A stretch of 9,824 nt of DNA from Victivallales bacterium (GCA_017615955.1 JAFZZD010000831.1:1-9824); one strand, 5' to 3'. Shown: positions 1 to 6,699, counted from the first letter of the stretch. Numbers and translations: made by a program. The notes: generated by a model from the letters alone, not told the origin.

Positions 1-14
1 CCGATATAGAGGTT

Positions 15-57
15 GCCAGGAAATCCTACGTCCTGATGCGCGGCCAATGGCCGCGCA
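15..57. repeat. Palindromic intergenic repeat, family A, copy 1
   Basis: The copy contains a perfect inverted repeat, arms TGCGCGGCCA (37-46) and TGGCCGCGCA (48-57), around a single A at 47. The preceding ACGTCCTGA (28-36) and a looser GGAAA-containing head match the two units at 6558-6660. From 28 to 56 this copy differs from the unit ending at 6660 at only one base (T37 against C6639). It lies in non-coding DNA. It is GC-rich in an otherwise AT-rich stretch and has no T tract, so it is not a standard terminator. It resembles REP/BIME-type elements, but no transposase is visible to link it to. Confidence 0.8.
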
Positions 58-79
58 CATACCTACCCTCTTGGGAAAC

Positions 80-211
80 ATAGCGTTATGCAAATAATAT
101 AAACGTCTCTTTGATTTATGAATAGTCAAAATTTTACGGTGAACAGTTTTGACTGGTAATGAGTTAAACCAACTAATTCCGACTGTCATGCTTCTTGTTA
201 TGAAACGCTAT
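80..211. other. AT-rich non-coding stretch with nested inverted repeats
   Basis: An outer 8-bp inverted repeat, ATAGCGTT (80-87) and AACGCTAT (204-211), encloses an inner one, AGTCAAAA (124-131) and TTTTGACT (147-154) with a 15-nt loop. No open reading frame with a ribosome binding site is evident. It could be a folded transcript, an operator region or chance: 8-bp inverted repeats are expected by chance in a window this size. I assign no function. Confidence 0.25.
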
Positions 212-253
212 AAAAAATAAAAAGCACACCAACTTATCTCTTAGTGCGCTTTT
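212..253 (-). terminator. Rho-independent terminator downstream of tRNA-Leu
   Basis: Read on the minus strand, AAAAGCGCAC (253-244) pairs with GTGTGCTTTT (229-220), with one G-U wobble, across a 14-nt loop. A T-rich tail (TTTTTATTTTTT) follows. The orientation and the roughly 47 nt between it and the tRNA 3' end fit termination of the tRNA transcript. On the + strand the same stem has an A-C mismatch and no T tail, which supports minus-strand function. A smaller 5-bp hairpin (279-293) lies between it and the tRNA. Confidence 0.7.
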
Positions 254-299
254 AAGTAGGAATTACTGATATTTGCCAGCCTCAAAACAGGCTTGATTT

Positions 300-386
300 T
301 GGTATTCGGGGCGGGACTTGAACCCGCACGGATTTTACTCCATTAGGCCCTCAACCTAACGTGTCTGCCAATTCCACCACCCGAAC
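300..386 (-). tRNA. tRNA-Leu, anticodon GAG
   Basis: The minus strand folds into a class II tRNA. The acceptor GTTCGGG (386-380) pairs with CCCGAAT, with a G-U first pair, followed by discriminator A and an encoded CCA (302-300). The D arm contains the leucine-type GGTGGAATTGGCAGACAC. The anticodon stem TTAGG/CCTAA encloses loop TTGAGGG, giving anticodon GAG (350-352), which reads CTC and CTT. There is an extended variable arm, and the T arm GCGGG-TTCAAGT-CCCGC is canonical. The layout closely resembles bacterial tRNA-Leu(GAG). It is the only minus-strand gene seen, divergent from the gene at 585, with a terminator at 212-253. No duplicated 3' end suggesting an integration site was found. Confidence 0.96.
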
Positions 387-425
387 TCAAAATGTACTCC
401 AGACTTCCTGTCGGAAAACGGCAAT

Positions 426-453
426 ACTGTAGTGCTATTTTTCCTTTCTGCAA
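426..453 (-). promoter_or_regulatory. Possible promoter for tRNA-Leu
   Basis: On the minus strand a -35-like TTGCAG (453-448) and a -10-like TACAGT (431-426) are separated by 16 nt. This would give a leader of roughly 30 nt before the tRNA 5' end. Both boxes are imperfect, and sigma preferences in this organism are unknown. The call rests on position and partial consensus match. Confidence 0.3.
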
Positions 454-547
454 ACCGACAGGCCCCATTTTTTGACATATTTCCAATAAAATCGTCTTTT
501 CACCTTGAAAATGCGACTAATGGCATTAGTTTTCCGCAGTTTCCATT

Positions 548-578
548 TACTATAAGTTACAACCTAAAACAGAAGGAG
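548..578 (+). promoter_or_regulatory. -10-like box and ribosome binding site deciding the start at 585
   Basis: A -10-like TACTATAAG lies at 548-556 without a convincing -35. AAGGAG (573-578) stands 6 nt before ATG 585. The in-frame upstream ATG at 432 would add 51 residues rich in Phe, with no Shine-Dalgarno, and would bury a clear signal peptide inside the protein. The ribosome site therefore selects 585. The ribosome binding site is strong; the promoter box is tentative. Confidence 0.5.
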
Positions 579-584
579 CTAAAA

Positions 585-1388
585 ATGAAAAAGTACCTGA
601 CTTCAATTTTAATACTTTGCGCTGCATTGCCCACATTGGCACAGGTGAGGCACAGTGCGCCGCCACAGAAACCGGAAGCACCGAGGTATGAGAATCAAGA
701 CGAGGCTGTCAAGGTCAAGCCCGCACCTAAGAAGCCATCAAGCAACATAAGCACGAAAAATGTCGCACCCAACACGCCCAAGACGGTGACAAAGTCCCCC
801 TCGGCTCCTACCCCACAAAAGGATTACCGCCCTCAAACGCAGACCAAGCCTGTCACGCAGCCAAAGCCCGTCACGCAGCCTAAGCCAGTCACGCAGCCAA
901 AGCCAGTCACGCAGCCAAAGCAAATCACTCCCACTTCAAGTGTATATCATCATCCAGTGACTCCAGGCAGAGGGGATTACAAGCCTGGCTTCCACAAGAA
1001 TCCATTGCCAAAGCCATTTGAGAAACCCCACTACCATTCATGGATTCCACTGCGCTGGAAAGAATTCTACAAGTATGATTCAGTGCCACTTAACATGCGC
1101 TACAACCTGCGTCCTGGCGACAAGGTAATCTTCTACCTTGAGGAAAACACTACAACTGGCTATACATGGTTTGCCAGATATGACAACTACTTGCTGGACA
1201 TTGACATAGAGCACCAGGGCGGCAGGAGCTTCTGGGGCTTCACCGGGGAACCTGGCAGGGCCGAAATCAAAATCAGGGGACTGCGTCCGGGACATACAGT
1301 GGTCGAGCTGGTCTATGCCAGAAGCTGGGAATGGAACAATGGCGGAGCGCCTGCAAAGGTCGTCCAGCTCTTCCTGGATATGGACTGA
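585..1388 (+). CDS. Secreted chagasin-like (I42 family) cysteine protease inhibitor with Pro-rich linker
   Basis: The product has 267 residues from ATG 585. Residues 1-19 form a Sec signal peptide (Lys-Lys, hydrophobic core, cleavage near TLA-Q). Residues 20-150 are a low-complexity Pro/Lys/Thr/Gln linker with the hexapeptide TQPKPV repeated in tandem (about 86-115). Residues 160-267 match the chagasin fold. NTTTGY (188-193) corresponds to the NPTTGY-type BC loop, a Gly-rich segment around 219-224 to the DE loop, and R246-S247-W248 to the R-P-W FG loop. In chagasin these three loops block papain-family active sites. A cell-envelope or secreted protease inhibitor is therefore likely; the target is unknown. 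NTTTGY lacks the usual Pro and RSW replaces RPW, so inhibitory strength is uncertain. The gene is 28 nt upstream of the PilT-type gene and may share its transcript. Confidence 0.82.
   Translation: MKKYLTSILILCAALPTLAQVRHSAPPQKPEAPRYENQDEAVKVKPAPKKPSSNISTKNVAPNTPKTVTKSPSAPTPQKDYRPQTQTKPVTQPKPVTQPKPVTQPKPVTQPKQITPTSSVYHHPVTPGRGDYKPGFHKNPLPKPFEKPHYHSWIPLRWKEFYKYDSVPLNMRYNLRPGDKVIFYLEENTTTGYTWFARYDNYLLDIDIEHQGGRSFWGFTGEPGRAEIKIRGLRPGHTVVELVYARSWEWNNGGAPAKVVQLFLDMD
839..928 (+). repeat. 18-bp tandem repeat encoding TQPKPV, five units
   Basis: Five in-frame 18-bp units start at 839, 857, 875, 893 and 911. The type unit is GCAGCCAAAGCCAGTCAC. The first and last units are the most diverged and the middle three nearly identical. 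The reading frame is kept because the unit is six codons. Such an array can expand or contract by slippage, changing linker length without disturbing the signal peptide or inhibitor domain. Confidence 0.93.
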
Positions 1389-1416
1389 CAAGGCAACGTA
1401 ACTACCATCTTCAATC

Positions 1417-3618
1417 ATGACCATACTGGAACTTTGCAAGGGAATGGAGGGGCTTGGTGCCTCTGACTTGTTCTTTTCAGAGGGCAAGCAGCCCGCCATG
1501 CGCGTGTCGGGCACAGTCAAACTTGTGCCTGATGCGCCCGTCCTTGCAAAGGAAGACCTGCTGGACTTCATCGACAGGCAATTTCCACAGGGCACCCTTG
1601 ATGCGCTCGTCAAGGAAAAGGACCTGGACCTGGGGGCGGACATCGGCATAGGAAACCGCATACGCGTGAACCTGTCATACCGCCGGGGCTTCATGGCAAT
1701 GGACGTGCGGCGCGTCTCCTCCGGCGAATTGCAGCCCAGTCTGCTTGGAATACCAGAAACCATCCTGCAATTCGCCGACAATCCCAGGGGCCTAATCCTG
1801 ATAACTGGCGCCACCAGTTCAGGAAAATCCACCACGCTTGCCTGCATGCTGGACTACATCAACAGCAACATGCGCAAGCACATCGTCACTATAGAAGACC
1901 CCATCGAATTTGTTCATGATGACAAGTTGAGCGTCATTTCCCAGCGCGAGGTCCAAAGCGACACAAAGGACTTTGCCACGGCGCTGAAGCACGTGGTGCG
2001 CCAGAATCCAGACGTCATATTCATTGGCGAGATACGGGATGCCGAGACCATATCCACGGCCATTTCCGCCTCGATGACAGGGCATCTGGTGGCGGCCACA
2101 ATGCATACGCAGGACACGTCCCAGACCATAGAGCGCATTTTCGGCTTCTTCCAGGAGGAGCAGCGCCAGCAGGTCGCCCTGGACTTGTCCTACACGCTGA
2201 AGGCTGTAATCGCGCAAAGACTGCTCCCCAAGGCCAATGGCAATGGACGCGCCCCTGCGTTCGAGATACTGGTGAACACGCCACTCGTCCAGAGAATGAT
2301 TGCCAACAGAAACATTGGCAGCCTCTATGACGTGATCAAGGCCAGCAAGCAGGACGGAATGTGCTCCTTCTGCCAGTCCATATTCAATCTATGCAATGAA
2401 GGCATCGTCGATATGGAAACCGCACTGCGTTTTGCCACGGACAGGGACGAGCTGGCGCTGCTGTTCAAGGGCATGGAAACCGGGGTGGACATGTTCCGCA
2501 ACTACTCCTCCGACCCCGACAATGGCCTCAGCATAAAGAAACTTCTTGGAGACGCCCTCCACTATGGCGCCTCCGACCTGATCCTCACGACTGGCTCTCC
2601 ACCAGTTGTGCGCATTGACGGCATGCTCCGCGCCTTCGACATGCCTACCTTGACGGCGGGCGACACACGCAAACTGCTCTACAGCGTGCTCAATTCAGCG
2701 CAGAAGGCCGTGTTCGAGGAAAGGCACGAGCTGGACTTCGCGTTGGCAGTGCGCGGCATAACCAATGACAAAAACGAGGAATTCCGCTTCCGCGTGAATG
2801 GCTTCCACCAGCGTGGCTCCGTGGCGGCGGCCATGCGTGTGATTCCCAGCAAGCTGCCAGACGCCTCCAAGCTGGGCTTGCCCCAGTCCGTGCTGAAGCT
2901 GGCACAGCTCCGCCAGGGGCTTGTATTGGTGACAGGCCCCACTGGTTCAGGAAAATCCACCACGCTTGCCGCGTTGCTGGACATAGTGAACCGCACACGC
3001 CCCTGCCACATCATCACAGTGGAAGACCCCATCGAATTCGTGCACCCGCACAAGATGGCCATTGTGGAGCAACGTGAAATCAATGCGGACACACTTAGCT
3101 TCGCCAATGCATTGAAATATGTGCTGCGGCAGGACCCGGACGTGATACTGGTGGGCGAAATGCGCGATCTGGAGACCATAGAGACGGCGCTGACCGCCGC
3201 GGAGACGGGGCATCTCGTGTTCGCCACCCTGCACACAAACGACGTGACACAGTGCGTGGACAGAATCGTGGACGTGTTCCCAGCCAACAGGCAGAACCAG
3301 GTTAGAATGCAGGTGGCGGCCACACTGGAGGCCGTGATATCCCAAAGACTCCTGCCTAGAAACGGGCAGCCTGGCCGCGTGGCGGTGTTCGAGGTGCTGA
3401 TTGGCACCACGGCTGTCCGCGCAATGATACGCGAGCAAAAGACGCACCAGCTTCTGGGGGCAATGGAGACATCCCAAAAGGACGGCATGATCACCATGGA
3501 CAGGGCGCTGATGAACCTGCTCAACGCTGGTCTCATATCCAGGGACACGTTCCTCAGCATGCAGCCCCATTTTTCAGCTGACAATATTCAGTCAAAATTC
3601 CCCAACTATGCCAAGTAG
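1417..3618 (+). CDS. Tandem double PilT-type pilus retraction ATPase (two full modules in one chain)
   Basis: The product has 733 residues; typical PilT or PilU has about 345-380. The N-terminal module (1 to about 350) has Walker A GATSSGKST (131-139), Asp box IEDPIE (159-164), Walker B VIFIGEIRD (200-208) and His box GHLVAATMHTQD (222-233). The C-terminal module (about 371-733) repeats this order with GPTGSGKST (507-515), VEDPIE (535-540), VILVGEMRD (576-584) and GHLVFATLHTND (598-609). Both keep the catalytic Glu (E205, E581), so both may hydrolyse ATP. Only the C-terminal module has a PilT-like AVRAMIREQ (666-674); at this point the first module reads LVQRMIANR. Each begins with an ASDL segment typical of PilT N-domains. 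The family forms hexamers that depolymerise type IV pilins at the inner membrane. The first module may be PilU-like, but that is inference. ATG 1417 is the only ATG after the in-frame stop at 1399. No good Shine-Dalgarno is seen. The stop overlaps ptsH. Confidence 0.92.
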   Translation: MTILELCKGMEGLGASDLFFSEGKQPAMRVSGTVKLVPDAPVLAKEDLLDFIDRQFPQGTLDALVKEKDLDLGADIGIGNRIRVNLSYRRGFMAMDVRRVSSGELQPSLLGIPETILQFADNPRGLILITGATSSGKSTTLACMLDYINSNMRKHIVTIEDPIEFVHDDKLSVISQREVQSDTKDFATALKHVVRQNPDVIFIGEIRDAETISTAISASMTGHLVAATMHTQDTSQTIERIFGFFQEEQRQQVALDLSYTLKAVIAQRLLPKANGNGRAPAFEILVNTPLVQRMIANRNIGSLYDVIKASKQDGMCSFCQSIFNLCNEGIVDMETALRFATDRDELALLFKGMETGVDMFRNYSSDPDNGLSIKKLLGDALHYGASDLILTTGSPPVVRIDGMLRAFDMPTLTAGDTRKLLYSVLNSAQKAVFEERHELDFALAVRGITNDKNEEFRFRVNGFHQRGSVAAAMRVIPSKLPDASKLGLPQSVLKLAQLRQGLVLVTGPTGSGKSTTLAALLDIVNRTRPCHIITVEDPIEFVHPHKMAIVEQREINADTLSFANALKYVLRQDPDVILVGEMRDLETIETALTAAETGHLVFATLHTNDVTQCVDRIVDVFPANRQNQVRMQVAATLEAVISQRLLPRNGQPGRVAVFEVLIGTTAVRAMIREQKTHQLLGAMETSQKDGMITMDRALMNLLNAGLISRDTFLSMQPHFSADNIQSKFPNYAK

Positions 3619-3901
3619 CCAAAGCAATACAGCCCAAGTCAAAATGCAGGTCGTAGTCAAGCACAAGCGTGGTCTGCATCTAAGAAGCGCGGCGCAACTG
3701 GCGGCCCTGGTCGCAAAGTACGATGCAAATGTGACCTTGGCCAAAGGCAGAAAGACCGTGCAGGCAAACAGCCCACTGGAGATAGTGGCGCTTTCAGCTT
3801 CGCCAGGCACAAAACTCGGCATCACAATTTCAGGCAAGGACGCGGAGGCCGCCGCCCCCGCCCTGCTGGATTTCTTCAATAATCCAGAGGAAAACCTATG
3901 A
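3608..3901 (+). CDS. ptsH: HPr-type phosphocarrier protein
   Basis: The product has 97 residues, near the usual 85-90 with a short N-terminal extension. H24 in GLHLRSA corresponds to HPr His15, which takes phosphate from enzyme I. R26 corresponds to Arg17. S55 in ANSPLEIV corresponds to Ser46, the HPr kinase site; the spacing from His (31 residues) matches exactly. The usual Ala and Pro of GLHARPA are Leu and Ser here. ATG 3608 lies 11 nt inside the end of the upstream ATPase gene, suggesting translational coupling. ATG 3644 (M13) is an alternative giving a shorter N-terminus. Neither start has a clear Shine-Dalgarno. It overlaps ptsI by 4 nt (ATGA). No EII component is present, so whether it serves sugar uptake or regulation cannot be told. 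An NPr (PtsO) role is possible. Confidence 0.9.
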   Translation: MPSSQSNTAQVKMQVVVKHKRGLHLRSAAQLAALVAKYDANVTLAKGRKTVQANSPLEIVALSASPGTKLGITISGKDAEAAAPALLDFFNNPEENL

Positions 3902-5664
3902 CTCCAACAGCAATGACAATGAAACTGGAAGGCATAGGCGTCAGCGAGGGGATTGTCATCGCGAAATGCCGCAAGAAATCCAGCAACATAAATGCGATAC
4001 TGGAGCGCAAGATTCTGCCTGAAGAGGTGGAATATGAACTGGCGCGCCTGCGGCAGTCCATCGCCTTGTCCAGGACACAACTGGAGGAAATCAGGGAGAA
4101 TGTCAAGGCCAATGGAAGCGGCGACGTCTCCGAAATCCTGGAATTTCATATCATGCTGCTGGAAGACGAGGAACTTCTCTCAAGCATTGAGGCACACCTA
4201 AGAAAAGATCTGACATGCATTGAGAAGGCCATTGAGAAAGCCTGCCGCAAAGCCGCAAATGACATGGAGTCAATGGAAGACCCATATATGCAGGCCAGGG
4301 CTGACGATATCAGGGACGTGGAAAAACGCCTGCTCCTGAACCTGGGCGGCGTGAACAACAATAACGCACCGCAAAATGCAGGCGAACCACGCATACTGCT
4401 GGCAGAGGATTTGACACCTTCTGAGGCCGCGCACATAGACACCAAATGCACTCTGGCATTCATCACATGCAGTGGCAGCAGGACTTCCCATACCGCAATC
4501 CTGGCACGCGCATTGAGCATCCCCGCAATAGTCGCAGTCAAGCAAAGCCTGGATGACATTCCTGACGACGCATTGATCGCAATGGATGCAAAGCAAGGCA
4601 TCGCATTCGTCAATCCCAGCCAGGAAATCGTAGATACACTGGAGGAGCGCAGGCGCCAGAGGCAGCAGCTGTCGGAAATGTATGCCACGGCAAGCAACCG
4701 CCTCCCCGAAACCAGGGACGGATACCAGACCTACCTGGTGGCAAACGTGGAACTGCCCTCCGAGGCACTGAACGTCAAGGAAAAATACAACGTGGGCATC
4801 GGTCTTTTCAGGACGGAATTCCTGTTCATCGCATCAGGTCACCAACTGACCGAGGAGGAACAATTCAATGCCTACAGAGACACGGTCAAGGCAGTGCACC
4901 CGTATTCCGTGATTTTCAGGACGCTGGACATAGGAGGGGACAAGTTCATGAGCCAGCTTCAGTCCCCCAAGGAAATCAATCCCTTCATGGGCACCAGGGC
5001 AATACGCCTGTCACTGCGTTGCCCAGACATGTTCAAGACACAGATTCGCGCCATTCTCCGCGCCTCCGCATTCGGAAAGGTGCGCATGATGTTCCCAATG
5101 ATCAGCGCAGTGGAGGAACTTACACAGGCTCTGGCGCTGGTGGATGAAGTCAAGGAAGAACTGCGCAACGACGGGCTTCCTTTCAACGAGCACATCGACA
5201 TTGGCTGCATGGTGGAGGTGCCATCCGCTGCGCTGGTGGTGGAGAGGCTGGTGGAATATGTGGATTTCTTCAGCATAGGAACCAACGACCTGGTGCAGTA
5301 TTCACTGGCGGTGGACAGGGCAAATGCGGACATTGCATACCTCTACCAGCCAGCGCACCCCGCCGTGCTCAGGCTAATAAAGCACGTCATCGACACGGCG
5401 ATTGCCAACGGCAAATGGGTCAGCGTATGCGGCGAAATGGCAGGCGATGCATTATACACGCCGCTGCTCCTTGGCATGGGCATACAGGAGCTGAGCATGA
5501 GTCCAGTGTCCCTGGCACCTGTGCACAGGCTCATCAGCAGCATCAGCCGCCATGACGCGGAAGAATTGGTGGAGGCTGCGCTGAAATGCAATAACGGCAA
5601 TGAAGTGGAGGCACTTTGCAGGGACTTTATCAATTCAAATTGTCCTGAGTTAATTTCACAATAA
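3898..5664 (+). CDS. ptsI: Phosphoenolpyruvate-protein phosphotransferase (PTS enzyme I)
   Basis: The product has 588 residues (enzyme I is usually about 570-580). It autophosphorylates from PEP and passes phosphate to HPr in the cytoplasm. The N-terminal HPr-binding region covers about 8-150. The phospho-His loop is GSRTSHTAILAR (193-204) with H198; the family usually has GGRTSH, so one Gly is Ser. The PEP-binding barrel follows, with R305 (GLFRTEF), R341 (IFRTLDIGGDK), E440 (MVEVPSA), SIGTNDLVQY (459-468) and catalytic C511 (SVCGEMAGD). All expected catalytic residues are present. It lacks the N-terminal GAF domain of the nitrogen-type PtsP, so it is a PtsI form. ATG 3898 has GAGG at 3887-3890, 7 nt upstream, and overlaps the ptsH stop; M8 (3919) would give a more canonical start but has no ribosome site. 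Confidence 0.96.
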   Translation: MTPTAMTMKLEGIGVSEGIVIAKCRKKSSNINAILERKILPEEVEYELARLRQSIALSRTQLEEIRENVKANGSGDVSEILEFHIMLLEDEELLSSIEAHLRKDLTCIEKAIEKACRKAANDMESMEDPYMQARADDIRDVEKRLLLNLGGVNNNNAPQNAGEPRILLAEDLTPSEAAHIDTKCTLAFITCSGSRTSHTAILARALSIPAIVAVKQSLDDIPDDALIAMDAKQGIAFVNPSQEIVDTLEERRRQRQQLSEMYATASNRLPETRDGYQTYLVANVELPSEALNVKEKYNVGIGLFRTEFLFIASGHQLTEEEQFNAYRDTVKAVHPYSVIFRTLDIGGDKFMSQLQSPKEINPFMGTRAIRLSLRCPDMFKTQIRAILRASAFGKVRMMFPMISAVEELTQALALVDEVKEELRNDGLPFNEHIDIGCMVEVPSAALVVERLVEYVDFFSIGTNDLVQYSLAVDRANADIAYLYQPAHPAVLRLIKHVIDTAIANGKWVSVCGEMAGDALYTPLLLGMGIQELSMSPVSLAPVHRLISSISRHDAEELVEAALKCNNGNEVEALCRDFINSNCPELISQ

Positions 5665-5684
5665 AAACACAGAGGGTAAAAACA

Positions 5685-6545
5685 ATGAAAAAGCACATTT
5701 TATTGGCATTGGTGGCATTGGCGGGCATTCTTTTCGCGGAAATCAAGAACAACCCAGACGAGAACACGCTCTGGCTTGAGGATGGCAAGGCCATTGTAAC
5801 ATCTGACAAAGTCGGCAGAGGCTGGCTTGGAAATGCTGAAGGCTCAGGCGAGAAGAGGCTTAAAATCACCCCTCGCGCGGAGAAGGGCTTTGACTTCTGC
5901 GCCACGGACGGCAGCGGCAAGAAGACGCATCACTATGTTCCCCGCAACCCAGACTACAAGTACCTGGTAATAGACATTGAAGACCTGGAGATGTACCAGG
6001 GCTACCACAACTGGACTCTGCAAATGGACAATGCGGGCATAGTCTGGGGTCAGGCAGGCTCCCTTAATCCTGGAATATATGTTTTCGACATGTTCGCTGG
6101 GCGGCAAAAGGAAAAGGCGAACCAGAAATCCGACAATCTGTTCATCTACGTGTATGGCGCCACATTGCACTTCAACGAGATCAAGATTGTGAAGAAGCCA
6201 GATGTGATGATCGAAGTCAAGGAGAAGAGCGGCAAGAACAACTTCACCATCGGAGACACGCTTGTGTTCACAGTCACACTGAAGGAAGAGGCGGAGGATG
6301 TGTCTTTGAGGCTGTTCAACAGCGGTCTGCCCTCGCCCTTGACCATAAACGACTTGCAGAAAATCCAGCTGAAGCCCACCGACGACACACAGCTGGTCTG
6401 GACAACAGAACTGGAAGTCAAAAAGTTCGCCATTTCCGAAAAGCAATACAACAAGCATGACAGGATCATGATCAAGGCAACTCTGCTGGGCGGCGCCACC
6501 GACAGGCCAGTCTGGACCACAATACCAATGTCCTTCAGCAAATAG
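5685..6545 (+). CDS. Secreted or periplasmic protein of unknown function
   Basis: I do not recognise this 286-residue protein. It opens with a clear signal peptide (MKKHILLALVALAGILFA, cleavage near residue 18-19) and has no later membrane segment. Residues 30-170 are rich in aromatic residues and short alternating strands, including YKYLVIDIEDLEMY (91-104) and a strand ending in FNEIKIVKK, suggesting a beta-sandwich such as a carbohydrate-binding-like domain. Residues 172-286 look like a second beta domain of Ig-like type (IGDTLVFTVTLKEEAEDVSLRLF). There is one Cys (C72) in the mature chain and no catalytic motif that I can name. GAGGG (5672-5676) precedes the ATG by 8 nt. It starts 20 nt after ptsI with no visible terminator, so it may be read from the same transcript, although a link to the PTS is not evident from its sequence. 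Confidence 0.75.
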   Translation: MKKHILLALVALAGILFAEIKNNPDENTLWLEDGKAIVTSDKVGRGWLGNAEGSGEKRLKITPRAEKGFDFCATDGSGKKTHHYVPRNPDYKYLVIDIEDLEMYQGYHNWTLQMDNAGIVWGQAGSLNPGIYVFDMFAGRQKEKANQKSDNLFIYVYGATLHFNEIKIVKKPDVMIEVKEKSGKNNFTIGDTLVFTVTLKEEAEDVSLRLFNSGLPSPLTINDLQKIQLKPTDDTQLVWTTELEVKKFAISEKQYNKHDRIMIKATLLGGATDRPVWTTIPMSFSK

Positions 6546-6557
6546 CCTGGCGCACAA

Positions 6558-6608
6558 CAACAGCCGCATGGAAACATCGCGTCCTGACGCGCGGCCAGCC
6601 GCGCACGG
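6558..6608. repeat. Palindromic intergenic repeat, family A, copy 2
   Basis: This is the first of two head-to-tail units with a period of 51 nt, both beginning CAACAGCCGCATGGAAAC. The palindrome is shortened to GCGCGGC (6589-6595) and GCCGCGC (6598-6604) around CA, as if four bases of the centre seen in the next unit were lost. A second small hairpin, CGCGTC-CT-GACGCG, precedes it and overlaps the main arm, so two alternative folds are possible. It lies 12 nt after the stop of the secreted protein gene. Confidence 0.88.
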
Positions 6609-6660
6609 CAACAGCCGCATGGAAACGTCACGTCCTGACGCGCGGCCAATGGCCGCGCGA
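6609..6660. repeat. Palindromic intergenic repeat, family A, copy 3
   Basis: The second tandem unit has full palindrome arms CGCGCGGCCA (6639-6648) and TGGCCGCGCG (6650-6659) around one A. Its outermost pair is C-G, where the copy at the window start has T-A, a compensated change. The unit ends 23 nt before the ribosome binding site of the amidohydrolase gene at 6700 and would lie in its leader if transcription starts upstream. Confidence 0.88.
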
Positions 6661-6699
6661 ACAACCGCGCCCCCATAACAACTAAGGAGAAAAACAACT

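Noticed and set aside
300..386. Integration site or genomic island boundary at the tRNA
   Set aside because: I see no direct repeat of the tRNA 3' end and no integrase gene in the window.
407..462. Inverted repeat CCTGTCGG/CCGACAGG upstream of the tRNA as a possible operator
   Set aside because: Eight-base inverted repeats within about 50 nt are expected several times by chance in 9.8 kb, and nothing else supports an operator.
521..538. Sigma-54-like promoter (TGGCAT...CCGCA) before the chagasin-like gene
   Set aside because: The GG and GC dinucleotides are separated by 12 nt rather than the required 10.
432..584. N-terminal extension of the chagasin-like gene from ATG 432
   Set aside because: There is no ribosome site before 432, the extension is not protein-like, and it would place the signal peptide internally. 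AAGGAG just before 585 settles the start.
2679..3584. Long minus-strand open frame of 301 codons opposite the PilT gene
   Set aside because: A shadow produced by GC-rich codons of the strongly conserved ATPase; the protein is Ser-rich and matches nothing recognisable.
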